From Marinomonas sp. THO17 (GTDB taxonomy: Bacteria > Pseudomonadota > Gammaproteobacteria > Pseudomonadales > Marinomonadaceae), in NCBI RefSeq assembly GCF_040436405.1, contig NZ_AP031575.1, positions 1,940,501-2,004,500 on the forward strand: DNA of 64,000 nucleotides, given 5' to 3'. Both the position numbers and the translations under genes were made by a program. Positions 46,682 to 56,211 of the stretch are shown piece by piece (the first letter of the stretch is position 1; each line of letters opens with the position of its first letter). The notes beneath the pieces are model-generated. The model ran no database searches, had not been told where the DNA came from, and worked only from the letters and a program-made list of their open reading frames with translations.

Positions 46682-48508
46682 TTATTCCACTGTCACAGAT
46701 TTCGCCAGATTACGAGGTTGATCCACATCGGTTCCTTTCACCACAGCCACATGATAAGACAAGAGTTGCAAAGGAATAGTGTGCACTATGGGTTCCAAAA
46801 TGGCTTCCACTTTCGGCACTTCTGAGAAGGTCACATTACCCTCGTTGTGCAAGTCTGTATCCTTGTCCGCAAATACATACAATTCACCACCACGGGCAGT
46901 CACTTCCTGTAAGTTAGATTTGATTTTATCCAACATATCGTTATGCGGCACTAAGGTGATGATAGGCATATCCTCGTCCACTAATGCCAATGGGCCATGC
47001 TTTAATTCTCCGGCTGGGTAGGCTTCTGCGTGAATGTAGGAAATTTCTTTGAGCTTTAGGGAGCCTTCTAAAGCTATGGGGAACATGGCACCACGACCAA
47101 GGAACAAAGCATTATGCTTATTAGCAAATTTGTCCGCAATCTGCTTAATATGATTGTCCTGCGATAGAGCCGTATCCACATGAGCAGGTAAGGAACGCAT
47201 GGCTTGCACCAATTCCGCTTCTTTCTCAGCACTTAAACCATTCTCAACTGCAATCGCCACACTGGTAATCAATAAAGCCGTTAATTGAGTAGTAAACGCC
47301 TTAGTGGAGGCAACACCAATTTCAGCCCCAGCGTTAGTCAATAAGGTCAAAGCCGACTCGCGTACTAACGTACTGGAAGGCACATTACAGATAGCCAGTG
47401 TGGTCAGGTAATCTAGTTCTTTTGCCATGCGCAATGCGGCCAAGGTATCTGCTGTTTCACCAGACTGAGAAAGGGTCAAAAACAAAGTATTTTTTGGCAC
47501 CGCCACTTTACGATAACGATATTCACTGGCCACTTCGACACTGCAGGGCAAGCCTGCTAATTCCTCAATCCAGTATTTGGCAACCATACCAGCATGGTAA
47601 CTGGTACCACAGGCCACAATATGTATGTTCTCAACTTTTTTCAGGAAATCAGATTCTGCGCCAAAACAGCTGGTCAGCACTTTAGTGTCACTGATACGAC
47701 CTTCTAAACAAGCGCTGATCACTTTGGGTTGTTCGTAAATCTCCTTCATCATGTAATGACGGAATTCACCTTTATCCGTGGCATCCACATTATGATTAAA
47801 CACGCTAACAGGACGCTCTTGCACCTTACCTTGCTCATCATAAATGGTCACAGCATCACGCGTCACCTCAACCACATCCCCCTCTTCAAGAAAGATAAAT
47901 TGGTCAGTCACATGCAACAAGGCCAGTTGATCAGACGCCACAAAGTTTTCCTCGATGCCTACGCCCACCACCAAAGGACTGCCTTTACGCGCCGCAATAA
48001 AACGTTCATTGTCGTCTTTTTGCACTACACCAATCGCAAATGCACCTTCTAAACGACCTAAGCTAGCTTGTACGGCTTTCAACAAATCACTGTCTGTTTT
48101 TAAGGCATCGTGAATCAAGTGAACGATCACTTCTGTATCTGTTTCAGAGTTAAACTGATAGCCTTTTTCTTTTAGTTCGCGACGTAATGGCTCATGATTT
48201 TCGATGATACCGTTGTGAACCAAAGCCAAATCGTCACCTGAGAAATGCGGATGGGCATTGGCTTCGGTTGGTTTTCCATGAGTGGCCCAACGGGTATGAG
48301 CAATGCCCATTTTGCCATCTAAAGGCTGCTCTTCGAATTTATCGCGAAGCGCCTGCACTTTGCCAACAGCACGATGTGAATACACGCCTTGATCATTATT
48401 AATAGCTACGCCAGAAGAGTCATAACCGCGGTATTCCAAACGGCTCAAGCCTTCAAGTAAAATTTTTGCCACATTTCGACGTGCAACCGCACCCACTATT
48501 CCGCACAT
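46682..48508 (-). CDS. glmS: Glutamine--fructose-6-phosphate aminotransferase
   Basis: ATG 48508 is chosen because it places the glutaminase nucleophile Cys at position 2 (MCGIVGAVA), with an AAGGAT site upstream. The longer frame from 48538 would bury it. The 608-residue enzyme has the N-terminal glutaminase (GIAHTRWATHGKP) and two SIS domains (CGTSYHAGMVAKYW, SQSGETADTLAAL), and ends LAKSVTVE. It makes glucosamine 6-phosphate for wall and LPS. No glmS ribozyme or glmZ-like feature was noted. Confidence 0.97.
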   Translation of the reverse strand: MCGIVGAVARRNVAKILLEGLSRLEYRGYDSSGVAINNDQGVYSHRAVGKVQALRDKFEEQPLDGKMGIAHTRWATHGKPTEANAHPHFSGDDLALVHNGIIENHEPLRRELKEKGYQFNSETDTEVIVHLIHDALKTDSDLLKAVQASLGRLEGAFAIGVVQKDDNERFIAARKGSPLVVGVGIEENFVASDQLALLHVTDQFIFLEEGDVVEVTRDAVTIYDEQGKVQERPVSVFNHNVDATDKGEFRHYMMKEIYEQPKVISACLEGRISDTKVLTSCFGAESDFLKKVENIHIVACGTSYHAGMVAKYWIEELAGLPCSVEVASEYRYRKVAVPKNTLFLTLSQSGETADTLAALRMAKELDYLTTLAICNVPSSTLVRESALTLLTNAGAEIGVASTKAFTTQLTALLITSVAIAVENGLSAEKEAELVQAMRSLPAHVDTALSQDNHIKQIADKFANKHNALFLGRGAMFPIALEGSLKLKEISYIHAEAYPAGELKHGPLALVDEDMPIITLVPHNDMLDKIKSNLQEVTARGGELYVFADKDTDLHNEGNVTFSEVPKVEAILEPIVHTIPLQLLSYHVAVVKGTDVDQPRNLAKSVTVE

Positions 48509-48609
48509 AAATCTATCCTTATTGGCCCGAGCAAACACCAGTCAGCTCAAGCAATTTATCTTTTAATCTAATCTTAATGATGGTTCAGCTTTTGAAGTTT
48601 TCTAAGCCA

Positions 48610-49971
48610 CTACTTTTTCGTTGGGCGTAGCCAATTATCCTTATTTGATTGTCTTGCACGGGCAAAGGCCAATTGTTTTTCACCAACCGCTTTGGTAATA
48701 GTTGAGCCTGCTGCAATGGTGGCGCCTTCTGCCACTTCCACTGGTGCTACTAAGGAGGTGTTAGAACCAATAAACACATTATCGGCCACCTGGGTGAGAT
48801 GTTTATTCACACCATCATAGTTACAAGTAATGGTGCCGGCACCCACATTTACATTAGCGCCCATTTGAGTATCACCAACGTAACTCAAATGGTTTACCTT
48901 GCTGCCTTCGCCAATGTGGGCTTTCTTGGTTTCAACAAAGTTGCCAATCTTGGCTTTGTTTGCCAGTTTGGTACCTGGACGCAAACGAGCAAAGGGGCCA
49001 ATATCACAGGCATCTCCCACTTGACTGTCGTCGATCATGGAGTGACTTTTGATTAAAGTGCCCTCCCCAATGACACAATCTTTTAAATAACAGTTCGGAC
49101 CGATTTCAACCCTATCGCCCAGCACAACCTTGCCTTCAAACACACAATTCACATCTATGACAACGTCTTGCCCGGTTTGTAACTCACCGCGCACATCAAG
49201 GCGGGCTGGATCAAGCAATGTCGCCCCTTGGCGCATCAATTCGCTCGCCACCTGTTGCTGCCATTCGCGTTCTAAAGCAGCCAGCTGAATTCTGTCATTT
49301 ACACCGGCAACTTCTGCTTCGTTACTCGGTTGCACAGTCACTATGTCTATCCCCTGTTGAGCCGCCATAGCAATAATGTCTGTTAAATAATATTCGCCTT
49401 GCGCATTATCATTGGTTAACGCTGCCAACCAAGCCTGCAAATGGGCATTTGGCGCCAGCAAGATACCCGTATTCACTTCTTGAATCGCCAACTCTTCTAC
49501 ACTTGCGTCTTTTTGTTCCACAATCGCCGCTACCTGGCCTTGACCATTACGAACAATACGTCCATAACCCGTCGGATCAGCGAGATTAATAGTAAGCATC
49601 ACCAAAGTATTTGGAGAAGATAAAGACACCATCTTTTCAAGTGTGTTGGCACTAATTAACGGCACATCGCCGTAGAGAGTTAATGTTGAACCTGTGTTTT
49701 GTAGAGAGGGTGCCACACGACGCAATGCATCGCCTGTTCCTTGAGGGTCATTTTGCCAGACCAGATTAACGGAAAAGTCCTGACAATGTTCAGAAACTTG
49801 CTCCCCTTGATGCCCTACCACTAAATGTAAATTTGCTTCTGGCATCCTACTGGCAGTTGTTAATACACGCCTTACCATAGCGGTACCACCAACTTTATGC
49901 AGCACTTTAGAATAAGAGGATTTCATTCGACTGCCTTTACCAGCAGCAAGAATTACTATGTCCAGACTCAT
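48610..49971 (-). CDS. glmU: Bifunctional UDP-N-acetylglucosamine pyrophosphorylase / glucosamine-1-phosphate N-acetyltransferase
   Basis: The 453-residue protein has an N-terminal uridylyltransferase (VILAAGKGSRMKSSYSKVLHKVGG) and a C-terminal left-handed beta-helix with hexapeptide repeats and GNFVETKKAHIGEGSKVNHLSYVGD. It makes UDP-GlcNAc. glmS follows after 101 bases, so the two probably share a transcript. Confidence 0.97.
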   Translation of the reverse strand: MSLDIVILAAGKGSRMKSSYSKVLHKVGGTAMVRRVLTTASRMPEANLHLVVGHQGEQVSEHCQDFSVNLVWQNDPQGTGDALRRVAPSLQNTGSTLTLYGDVPLISANTLEKMVSLSSPNTLVMLTINLADPTGYGRIVRNGQGQVAAIVEQKDASVEELAIQEVNTGILLAPNAHLQAWLAALTNDNAQGEYYLTDIIAMAAQQGIDIVTVQPSNEAEVAGVNDRIQLAALEREWQQQVASELMRQGATLLDPARLDVRGELQTGQDVVIDVNCVFEGKVVLGDRVEIGPNCYLKDCVIGEGTLIKSHSMIDDSQVGDACDIGPFARLRPGTKLANKAKIGNFVETKKAHIGEGSKVNHLSYVGDTQMGANVNVGAGTITCNYDGVNKHLTQVADNVFIGSNTSLVAPVEVAEGATIAAGSTITKAVGEKQLAFARARQSNKDNWLRPTKK

Positions 49972-50052
49972 GAAGCTTCCTTGTATTATATTTGATATGA
50001 ATATAAGCGTATTAGGCTATTAAAACCTGCACCATCCTAAGCAACAACCCAA

Positions 50053-50154
50053 ATTGTCATAAAATAATTGACAATATTAAATGTAAATCAATAAGACTAT
50101 GATTTATCGATACTATAGGACAAATTTCATACTTATTTTTGTCACCAGTTGACA
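50053..50154. promoter_or_regulatory. Two TGTCA/TGACA inverted repeats upstream of glmU
   Basis: ATTGTCA-N9-TGACAAT (50053-50075) and TGTCA-N5-TGACA (50140-50154) share the same half-site about 85 bp apart, in an AT-rich 265-base gap between glmU and the end of the LysR gene. They could be operators for glmU or for the small frame at 50195. No clear -35/-10 pair was found. Confidence 0.4.
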
Positions 50155-50194
50155 CTTTTATGAGAAAATTTTTGGAGAAATCAAAGGGGACTCA

Positions 50195-50281
50195 ATGAAA
50201 AACAGGCTTAACTTGTCCATAAATCAATTAATGCATCTAGTCTTTATGATTAGGACAAACATTACATTCTTCTTGCAGTAG
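50195..50281 (+). CDS. Possible small ORF, 28 residues, function unknown
   Basis: ATG 50195 is preceded by AAGGGGA at ideal spacing and encodes MKNRLNLSINQLMHLVFMIR and eight more residues before TAG. The C-terminal half is hydrophobic. It overlaps the last 45 bases of the antisense LysR gene. Only the ribosome site supports it, and it could also be chance. Confidence 0.25.
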   Translation: MKNRLNLSINQLMHLVFMIRTNITFFLQ

Positions 50282-51142
50282 CTCAACTAATAGACGTGTG
50301 GCAGGGCCGGTTCTTTCACCCTTACCGAAAATAGCATACAGGTGAAAATTACGTTCCGCACCAGACACTAAATTGAGCCGTTTTAATTTACCGTTTTGCA
50401 GTTCTTCCCCTATATCAGCTTTTGGCAACCAAGCAAAACCAACACCACTGACCACAATTTCCAATGCCGACTGCACACTGGATACCGTCCAACGTCGCTC
50501 GGTTCCTAACCAACCTGCATCCATGGAAGACTCCACGGCAGAATCTCGTATCACCAATTGCAATTCGCGACTGAGTCTTTCATTATTCACAGCCCCTTCT
50601 TCTTCAAAAAGAGGGTGTAAAGGCGAAGCAACGGCTAACAATTCTACTTCCACTATGGGATCGGCCAGATAACCTTTAGGCACTATGCCACTTAACACCA
50701 AATCAGGTCGGCCTTTTTGCAAAGCTTCCAAGCCACCACTCAAAACAACTTCTTTTAACTGCACTTGAGTCCCCTGACTTTGTGGCTCAAATGCTTTGAG
50801 GGCGCGAAGCAGGGCAGGTGTTGGAAAAGTTTGATCCACAACCAATTCCAATTCTGGCTCCCACCCTTGTCCCAAAGTATGTGCTAATTCTTCCAGTTCC
50901 ACCGCTTCTTTTATAAGATGACGAGAGCGTCGTAGTAAGACTTCACCACGCTCTGTTAATTTGGCTTTACGGCCCTCAATGATAAGTAGCGGGTAACCTA
51001 ACTGCTCTTGAAGTTTAGCCACTGTGTAACTGACGGAAGATTGGCTTTTATGCAAGGCTTCGGCCGCTTGGGCAAAACCGCTCTTATCAACCACTGCTTG
51101 GAGTACTCGCCACTGTTCTAAGGTAACTCTAGGTGATTTCAC
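50237..51142 (-). CDS. LysR-family transcriptional regulator
   Basis: The 301-residue protein has the LysR winged helix (VTLEQWRVLQAVVDKSGFAQAAEALHKSQSSVSYTVAKL) and a C-terminal effector-binding domain. It diverges from azoR across 163 bases that contain an ATCG-N7-CGAT palindrome, so it likely controls azoR and itself. Effector unknown. Confidence 0.9.
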   Translation of the reverse strand: MKSPRVTLEQWRVLQAVVDKSGFAQAAEALHKSQSSVSYTVAKLQEQLGYPLLIIEGRKAKLTERGEVLLRRSRHLIKEAVELEELAHTLGQGWEPELELVVDQTFPTPALLRALKAFEPQSQGTQVQLKEVVLSGGLEALQKGRPDLVLSGIVPKGYLADPIVEVELLAVASPLHPLFEEEGAVNNERLSRELQLVIRDSAVESSMDAGWLGTERRWTVSSVQSALEIVVSGVGFAWLPKADIGEELQNGKLKRLNLVSGAERNFHLYAIFGKGERTGPATRLLVELLQEECNVCPNHKD

Positions 51143-51182
51143 TTTGACTCTTCTAACTGTCTGTAAATTTGACCTCTAAAGT

Positions 51183-51197
51183 ATCGTATTATTCGAT
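51183..51197. promoter_or_regulatory. Candidate LysR box (T-N11-A) between the LysR gene and azoR
   Basis: ATCG-TATTATT-CGAT is a 15-base inverted repeat with the T-N11-A pattern (T51184, A51196) recognised by LysR-type regulators, placed between the divergent genes. Confidence 0.6.
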
Positions 51198-51305
51198 CAA
51201 TATCTCCAAAAAAAGTCACTTTTTAATCGAATATTTTGGCTATATCATTTTTTTACTTTCTCAAAACCTAGCCTAAATGGCTTTTCAAGATATCGGAGAC
51301 ATAAG

Positions 51306-51899
51306 ATGACAACATTATTACGTATTGATTCCAGCGCTGCTGGCGCTAACTCTAAATCTCGTCAGTTAGCAGACGCTTTTGTCGAGAAGTGGCTGGCGAA
51401 AAACCCAGACGGCAAAATCGTGACTCGTGATGTAGACACCAACCCGCTCCCACACTTTACTAACGAAACACTTAGCGCATTATTTACACCGGAAGAAAAC
51501 CGTACTGCAGAACAAAAAGCCATTGTCGCTATTGGCGATGAACTGATCGATGAATTAGAAGCGGCGGATCTGATTACTATCTCTGCACCTATGTACAACT
51601 TCAGCATTCCTTCAACTTTGAAGTCTTACTTTGACTACATTGCACGTGCTGGTCGAACTTTCCAATACACTGAAAACGGTCCTGAAGGTTTGGTCAAGAA
51701 AGACGCTTACGTATTCTCAGCCAGCGGCAGTTTCCTTGCAGACACTCCTATGGATCATCAAGCCCCATACATCAATACATTCCTAGGCTTCCTAGGTCTT
51801 AATGTAAAAGCCACCTTCATTGCTGGCGGCCAAGCAATGGGCGAACCAGGAGAGCAAGCATTTGAAGAAGCGAAAACCAAGATAGCTGCAGCAGTTTAA
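51306..51899 (+). CDS. azoR: FMN-dependent NADH:azo/quinone reductase
   Basis: The 197-residue flavodoxin-like protein has LLRIDSSAAGANSKSRQLAD (FMN phosphate loop), TISAPMYNFSIPSTLKSYFDYIARAGRTF and the late GFLGL-AxFIAGGQAMG region. It reduces quinones and azo compounds in the cytoplasm, typically in thiol or electrophile stress. A strong terminator follows. Confidence 0.95.
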   Translation: MTTLLRIDSSAAGANSKSRQLADAFVEKWLAKNPDGKIVTRDVDTNPLPHFTNETLSALFTPEENRTAEQKAIVAIGDELIDELEAADLITISAPMYNFSIPSTLKSYFDYIARAGRTFQYTENGPEGLVKKDAYVFSASGSFLADTPMDHQAPYINTFLGFLGLNVKATFIAGGQAMGEPGEQAFEEAKTKIAAAV

Positions 51900-51916
51900 G
51901 TCCACTTCCAATTCTC

Positions 51917-51946
51917 AAAAAGCCAGTTAATCGCTAACTGGCTTTT
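51917..51946. terminator. Bidirectional terminator between azoR and tex
   Basis: AAAAAGCCAGTTA / TAACTGGCTTTTTT with a 5-base loop. The A/T flanks allow it to serve both azoR (plus) and the convergent tex gene (minus). Confidence 0.85.
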
Positions 51947-51980
51947 TTGTTTTCTGCTTCAACAAGATAACAAGATATCC

Positions 51981-54143
51981 TCAAAGCCCTTGCGCTTTTA
52001 AGCCAATACGCTTGCGCTTTACATCCACATCCAGTACTTGCACTTTGACCACCTGCCCAACTCGAACTAAATCACGAGGATCTTTTACAAATCGATCCGC
52101 TAATTGTGAAATATGAATCAAACCATCCTGATGTACACCTAGATCGATAAAGGCTCCAAACGCCGCCACATTCGTCACTACCCCCTCTAAGCTCATCCCC
52201 TCATGAAGGTCTTCAATTCTTTGTACACTATGATCAAACGCAGCATATTTGAATTCAGGACGGGGATCTCGTCCAGGCTTGGCCAACTCAGCCAATATAT
52301 CGGTATATGTAAAATCACCGGCAGACTGAAATTGTGGCGCCATTACTTTGAGCTGCTGAATGGCAGCAGCATTATTTAGCAAGTCTTTGCTAGTTAACCG
52401 CAGCTGTTGCGCCATTTGTTTTACGAGACGATAAGATTCTGGATGCACACCGGATTGATCCAGCGGTTCTTTACCGTTAAGTATGCGTAAAAAACCAGCA
52501 CACTGCTCGAAACACTTTTCGCCTATCCCTTTGATCTTTTTTAACTCGGCACGCGATTCTATACGACCCTTCTCTTCACGATATCGCACTATATTTTGTG
52601 CAAGGCGTTCTGTTAATCCAGACACATAGGAAAGCAAAGAAGCGGATGCAAGATTTAAATCTACCCCCACACGGTTCACACAGTCTTCCACGACATGTGC
52701 TAATGAGCCCGATAAAGCGCTGGCTTTTATGTCATGCTGATACTGACCAACACCAATAGCTTGAGGTTCAATTTTCACCAATTCCGCTAATGGATCTTGA
52801 AATCGACGTGCAATCGAGATCGCCCCTCGTATGGTGACGTCGAGATCAGGAAATTCTTCAATAGCAATTTGTGACGCCGAGTAGACCGAAGCACCGGCCT
52901 CACTGACGACTATGGCCTGACAGGATAGGACCTGTTCTCGTATCACTTCTTTCGTTAGACTTTCCGTTTCTCTTGACGCTGTACCATTACCAATGGCTAT
53001 CCAAGGCACTGCATACTTTTTAATGAATTTAATTAATGTTTGTTTGGCTTGCTGCACTTGGTTTTGTGGTGAGTGCGGATAAATAACACTGTGATCCAAT
53101 ACTTTCCCTTGCTCATTTATAACAGCAAGTTTTACACCATTTCGAAAGCCTGGATCCATTCCCAATACTCTATGAGCGCCTGCTGGAGCAGCCATTAATA
53201 AGTCTTCTAAATTATTCGCAAAGACTTGAATTGCCCCCTCTTCCGCTTTTTCTTTTAATTGATTCAGCACCTCTGTTTCTGATTTACTCTGTAACCTTGA
53301 TTGCCAAGCCAAGGTCAGAAAGTGTTTTTGAATAGAGGATAACTGACTTGGCGTAGAAAGATTCTCCTCAAATATATTATTTAGGTGAGGAAGATTTAAT
53401 TCGTTTGGATAACCCCTCTCAGAAGGCAATTGAATATTTAATTTTAAAATACCTGCCTTTTTACCACGAAATAACGCTAACAACCGATGTGCAGCGGCCT
53501 TGGATACGGCTTCTTCATACTCAAAATAGTCTTGAAATTTTTCACCTTCTTGTTTCTTACCTCTCAAAACACGACTCTGAATCACGCCGTCTTTTAATAG
53601 TACATACCGTGCCATTTTTAATACATCACTGTCATCACAAAGTGCTTCTATAATGATGTCTTGGGCACCTTGAAGGGCTTCTTTTGATGAAATATTCATC
53701 CTATTTTGCTGAATCCAAATCGCTACTTTTGGCTCTTCCGGTAAACAGCGTCCTTGCCAGATTGCTATAGCTAACGCGAGTAAGCCCTTATCACGGGCCA
53801 AATCTGCTTTACTTTTTCGTGTCTTTTTAAAGGGGGCGTAAATATCTTCTAATTCCGTTTTTGAAACAGCGGCATGAATTTTCTCTTTTATCACCGCCGT
53901 GGCATGAGGATCTTTTTCCAGTAAGGACAAAATACTTTCTCGACGCTTATTTAACTCACCTAAATATTGCCAGCGTTCAAAAAAATTACGCAATTGAACA
54001 TCTGTCATACCTCCAGAGCTTTCTTTTCGATAGCGTGCAATAAATGGGACACTTGCGTCCTCTTCGAATAATGCAATGATGTTTTCCGACACTTTAATCG
54101 AACATAAAAACTCAGAGCTTAAAACCTGTGATACTGACTTCAT
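51981..54143 (-). CDS. tex: Tex-family RNA-binding transcription accessory protein
   Basis: The 720-residue protein has the Tex N-terminus (VPFIARYRKESSGGMTDVQLR), the YqgF-like domain (VLGMDPGFRNGVKLAVI), helix-hairpin-helix repeats (RAELKKIKGIGEKCFEQCAGFLRI) and a C-terminal S1 domain (EGVVTNVAAFGAFIDLGVHQDGLIHIS). It ends right after the S1 domain, shorter than the usual ~770 residues, without the Gly/Arg-rich tail of many homologues. Confidence 0.94.
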   Translation of the reverse strand: MKSVSQVLSSEFLCSIKVSENIIALFEEDASVPFIARYRKESSGGMTDVQLRNFFERWQYLGELNKRRESILSLLEKDPHATAVIKEKIHAAVSKTELEDIYAPFKKTRKSKADLARDKGLLALAIAIWQGRCLPEEPKVAIWIQQNRMNISSKEALQGAQDIIIEALCDDSDVLKMARYVLLKDGVIQSRVLRGKKQEGEKFQDYFEYEEAVSKAAAHRLLALFRGKKAGILKLNIQLPSERGYPNELNLPHLNNIFEENLSTPSQLSSIQKHFLTLAWQSRLQSKSETEVLNQLKEKAEEGAIQVFANNLEDLLMAAPAGAHRVLGMDPGFRNGVKLAVINEQGKVLDHSVIYPHSPQNQVQQAKQTLIKFIKKYAVPWIAIGNGTASRETESLTKEVIREQVLSCQAIVVSEAGASVYSASQIAIEEFPDLDVTIRGAISIARRFQDPLAELVKIEPQAIGVGQYQHDIKASALSGSLAHVVEDCVNRVGVDLNLASASLLSYVSGLTERLAQNIVRYREEKGRIESRAELKKIKGIGEKCFEQCAGFLRILNGKEPLDQSGVHPESYRLVKQMAQQLRLTSKDLLNNAAAIQQLKVMAPQFQSAGDFTYTDILAELAKPGRDPRPEFKYAAFDHSVQRIEDLHEGMSLEGVVTNVAAFGAFIDLGVHQDGLIHISQLADRFVKDPRDLVRVGQVVKVQVLDVDVKRKRIGLKAQGL

Positions 54144-54514
54144 TTATTATCCTACTCTTTACACTTTTATCACTCATATGGTCTATAATTCTATTAGCAT
54201 ATTTTTCTAATTTTTATTAGAATCCATTGCCAGACTGAAATGAAATAAAATGAAATATTATTTTCATGCATTAATTTTCAGTTTATTTTTATAAATATTG
54301 ACTATCTTGTCATTTTATAAAAGCTAAGTGAAATAATCGACCTGTACGGAAACAATGGTTGTTATTCATATAAGGAAGTGACGAACAAGTTATCTAAACT
54401 TTTTCAAATCTTCATTACGTCATTTTAACACTTACTACTGGGTGTGAAAGATGGATCTATTTTTCAGTACAGGACCATACTCAACCAGTTCTAACAGATA
54501 AATAGGGGATATCG
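54144..54514. other. AT-rich intergenic region upstream of the H-NS-family gene
   Basis: This 371-base gap holds no gene I can support. It is strongly AT-rich with many A/T runs, as expected for an autoregulated H-NS promoter. A short frame (54451-54501, 16 codons after GTGAAAG) ends 13 bases before the gene's AATAGGGGA site and might be a leader peptide. TTGTCA at 54307 has only poor -10 partners. No RNA gene was recognised. Confidence 0.5.
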
Positions 54515-54913
54515 ATGAGTTTATTACTTGAGTTAGCAGGTAACAAAGCAAAAGCACGTGCAGCAGCAAAAGAATTGAGCGTTGCACAATTGGAAAACCT
54601 AATTGCAGGTTTAACTAATGCTTTAGAAAAAGCCAAGGAAGAGGAAGCAGCCCGCGCAGCTCAAGAAGCAGAAAAGTCTGCTCGCGCTGAAGAAATCGCT
54701 AACTTGATCGCCAAAAGTGGCCTCACAATGGAAGAAGTTGCCAAGCTGACTTCAACCAAAGTAGGTGCGACCAAAGGCAAAACCGTTGAACCAAAATACC
54801 GTCTAACGGTTAATGGTGAAGTATATGAATGGACTGGCCGTGGTCGTACACCTAAGGTATTCCAAGAATATTTTGATGCTGGTAACAGTCGTGAAAGCGT
54901 AGAAATAAAGTAA
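54515..54913 (+). CDS. H-NS-family nucleoid protein
   Basis: The 132-residue protein has a helical Ala/Glu/Lys-rich N-terminal oligomerisation region (about 1-75) and the C-terminal DNA-binding segment YRLTVNGEVYEWTGRGRTPKVFQEY. This contains the H-NS WTGxGRTP AT-hook-like motif. It probably silences AT-rich DNA, such as the glycosyltransferase part of the polysaccharide cluster. A strong terminator follows. Confidence 0.85.
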   Translation: MSLLLELAGNKAKARAAAKELSVAQLENLIAGLTNALEKAKEEEAARAAQEAEKSARAEEIANLIAKSGLTMEEVAKLTSTKVGATKGKTVEPKYRLTVNGEVYEWTGRGRTPKVFQEYFDAGNSRESVEIK

Positions 54914-54936
54914 CACTTTTATACTAAAACAAAAGT

Positions 54937-54980
54937 AAAAAAAGCGATCACTCTCTGAACAAGAAATGATCGCTTTTTTA
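54937..54980. terminator. Bidirectional terminator between the H-NS-family gene and wzz
   Basis: AAAAAAAGCGATCA pairs with TGATCGCTTTTTT across a 16-base loop and is flanked by A and T runs. It serves the H-NS gene (plus) and the convergent wzz (minus). Confidence 0.8.
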
Positions 54981-55005
54981 TTTCGTAAATCATGGATTAC
55001 AATAT

Positions 55006-56160
55006 CTATTTATCACGAAAAGCGAAGCGCACCAACACGATTAAACAACCTAACATTCCTCCCAACAACACCCCAAGCAATGCAATAAGTCTTCTGTTAG
55101 GCGAAGTTCGACTCAAAGGCTTTTCAGGGGCATCAATGAATCTAAAAGTTTCAAAATCTGCATTTTTATCAATTTTTAAACGTTCAATTAATCTCAATTC
55201 TGAATTTACCACATCTAACCTTGGATCTAGAACCGAAAGCTGATCAAGCTCTTCCAAGACCTTTACTTTCGCTGCCAATGCATTGGCACCTATATTGATA
55301 GGAAATAAATCACTTACACCCAAATTTTCTATTGGCCTTTGAATTCCAGCAGCCTCAGTTATTTTCAAAGCATATCTACTTTGAGCCAATTCAGCCTCTA
55401 AACTCTCTTTAGCTTGATCTTGAAGCATAGAGAGCTCTTGCTGTAATTCATACTCTTTTACCTTTACAATAGAATTAAGGTTAGCAATAGCGATCTTTCT
55501 AGCTTGCTGACTAGCATAAATAATATAATTTTGAAGAAGTTCAAAGCTATCTTGATCAGTATCACTTTCTCCCTTCAGGGTATAAACATAAACGTCAGGA
55601 GCATCCTTTTTCGTTTCATGCGCTATGTCAAAAAGCTTACTAGCCCAATGGACATACAACTTTTGCTCTTGGCTTAAATATTCATCACCAGTAAACTCTT
55701 GCTGAATGAAATTAACTTCTTCTTGAAATGCATCAATTGAGGACAAATATGCTAACTTATTTGATCTCGATTGATATTGCTGAATAAAAATTTTGAAAAC
55801 ATTTATTGGCTCAACCAATACATCAAGCTTTGTCATGATGCCCTCCTCTTCATCAACTTGATAAGTATGAAACAATGGCTGATAGCCATTCACCATTATT
55901 TGATATGCTTCAAAATCACTTGGTTGAGGTACAGTTACTACGGCCTCCGAAGTCCATTTCTGTTGCGCCATGAGGGCATACACAATAGCAAAAATGGTGA
56001 CCATAAAAGTAGAAACAAGGACAATCCATTTACCTTGCCAGAGCGCAAGAAACAATTCTTTTAAATCTATTTCGTCATCCCGATAAGATGGATACTGAGA
56101 CAATTCTTGCGACTCAATTGACACTTTTCCACTCACTGTTACTTTCCCCTTACTCTGCAA
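55006..56160 (-). CDS. wzz: Polysaccharide chain-length determinant (Wzz family)
   Basis: The 384-residue protein has an N-terminal cytoplasmic part with DDEIDLKELFLALWQGKW, a first membrane helix (about 38-58), a long periplasmic helical region and a second membrane helix near the C-terminus (LIALLGVLLGGMLGCLIVLV) after a Pro-containing SPNRR segment. Wzz proteins set the modal length made by a Wzy polymerase. No other polysaccharide gene adjoins it. It presumably serves the cluster at 1-19 kb. Confidence 0.9.
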   Translation of the reverse strand: MQSKGKVTVSGKVSIESQELSQYPSYRDDEIDLKELFLALWQGKWIVLVSTFMVTIFAIVYALMAQQKWTSEAVVTVPQPSDFEAYQIMVNGYQPLFHTYQVDEEEGIMTKLDVLVEPINVFKIFIQQYQSRSNKLAYLSSIDAFQEEVNFIQQEFTGDEYLSQEQKLYVHWASKLFDIAHETKKDAPDVYVYTLKGESDTDQDSFELLQNYIIYASQQARKIAIANLNSIVKVKEYELQQELSMLQDQAKESLEAELAQSRYALKITEAAGIQRPIENLGVSDLFPINIGANALAAKVKVLEELDQLSVLDPRLDVVNSELRLIERLKIDKNADFETFRFIDAPEKPLSRTSPNRRLIALLGVLLGGMLGCLIVLVRFAFRDK

Positions 56161-56211
56161 GATATTTTGATTAACGTCAGACTCGTTAACTATTTGATCT
56201 TTAACTTTACT

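Noticed and set aside
54250..54267. ATGAAA-N6-TTTCAT palindrome resembling a KdgR box upstream of the H-NS-family gene
   Set aside because: The region is so AT-rich that such a repeat is expected by chance, the spacing differs from the two boxes at kdgF and ogl, and no uronate gene is near.
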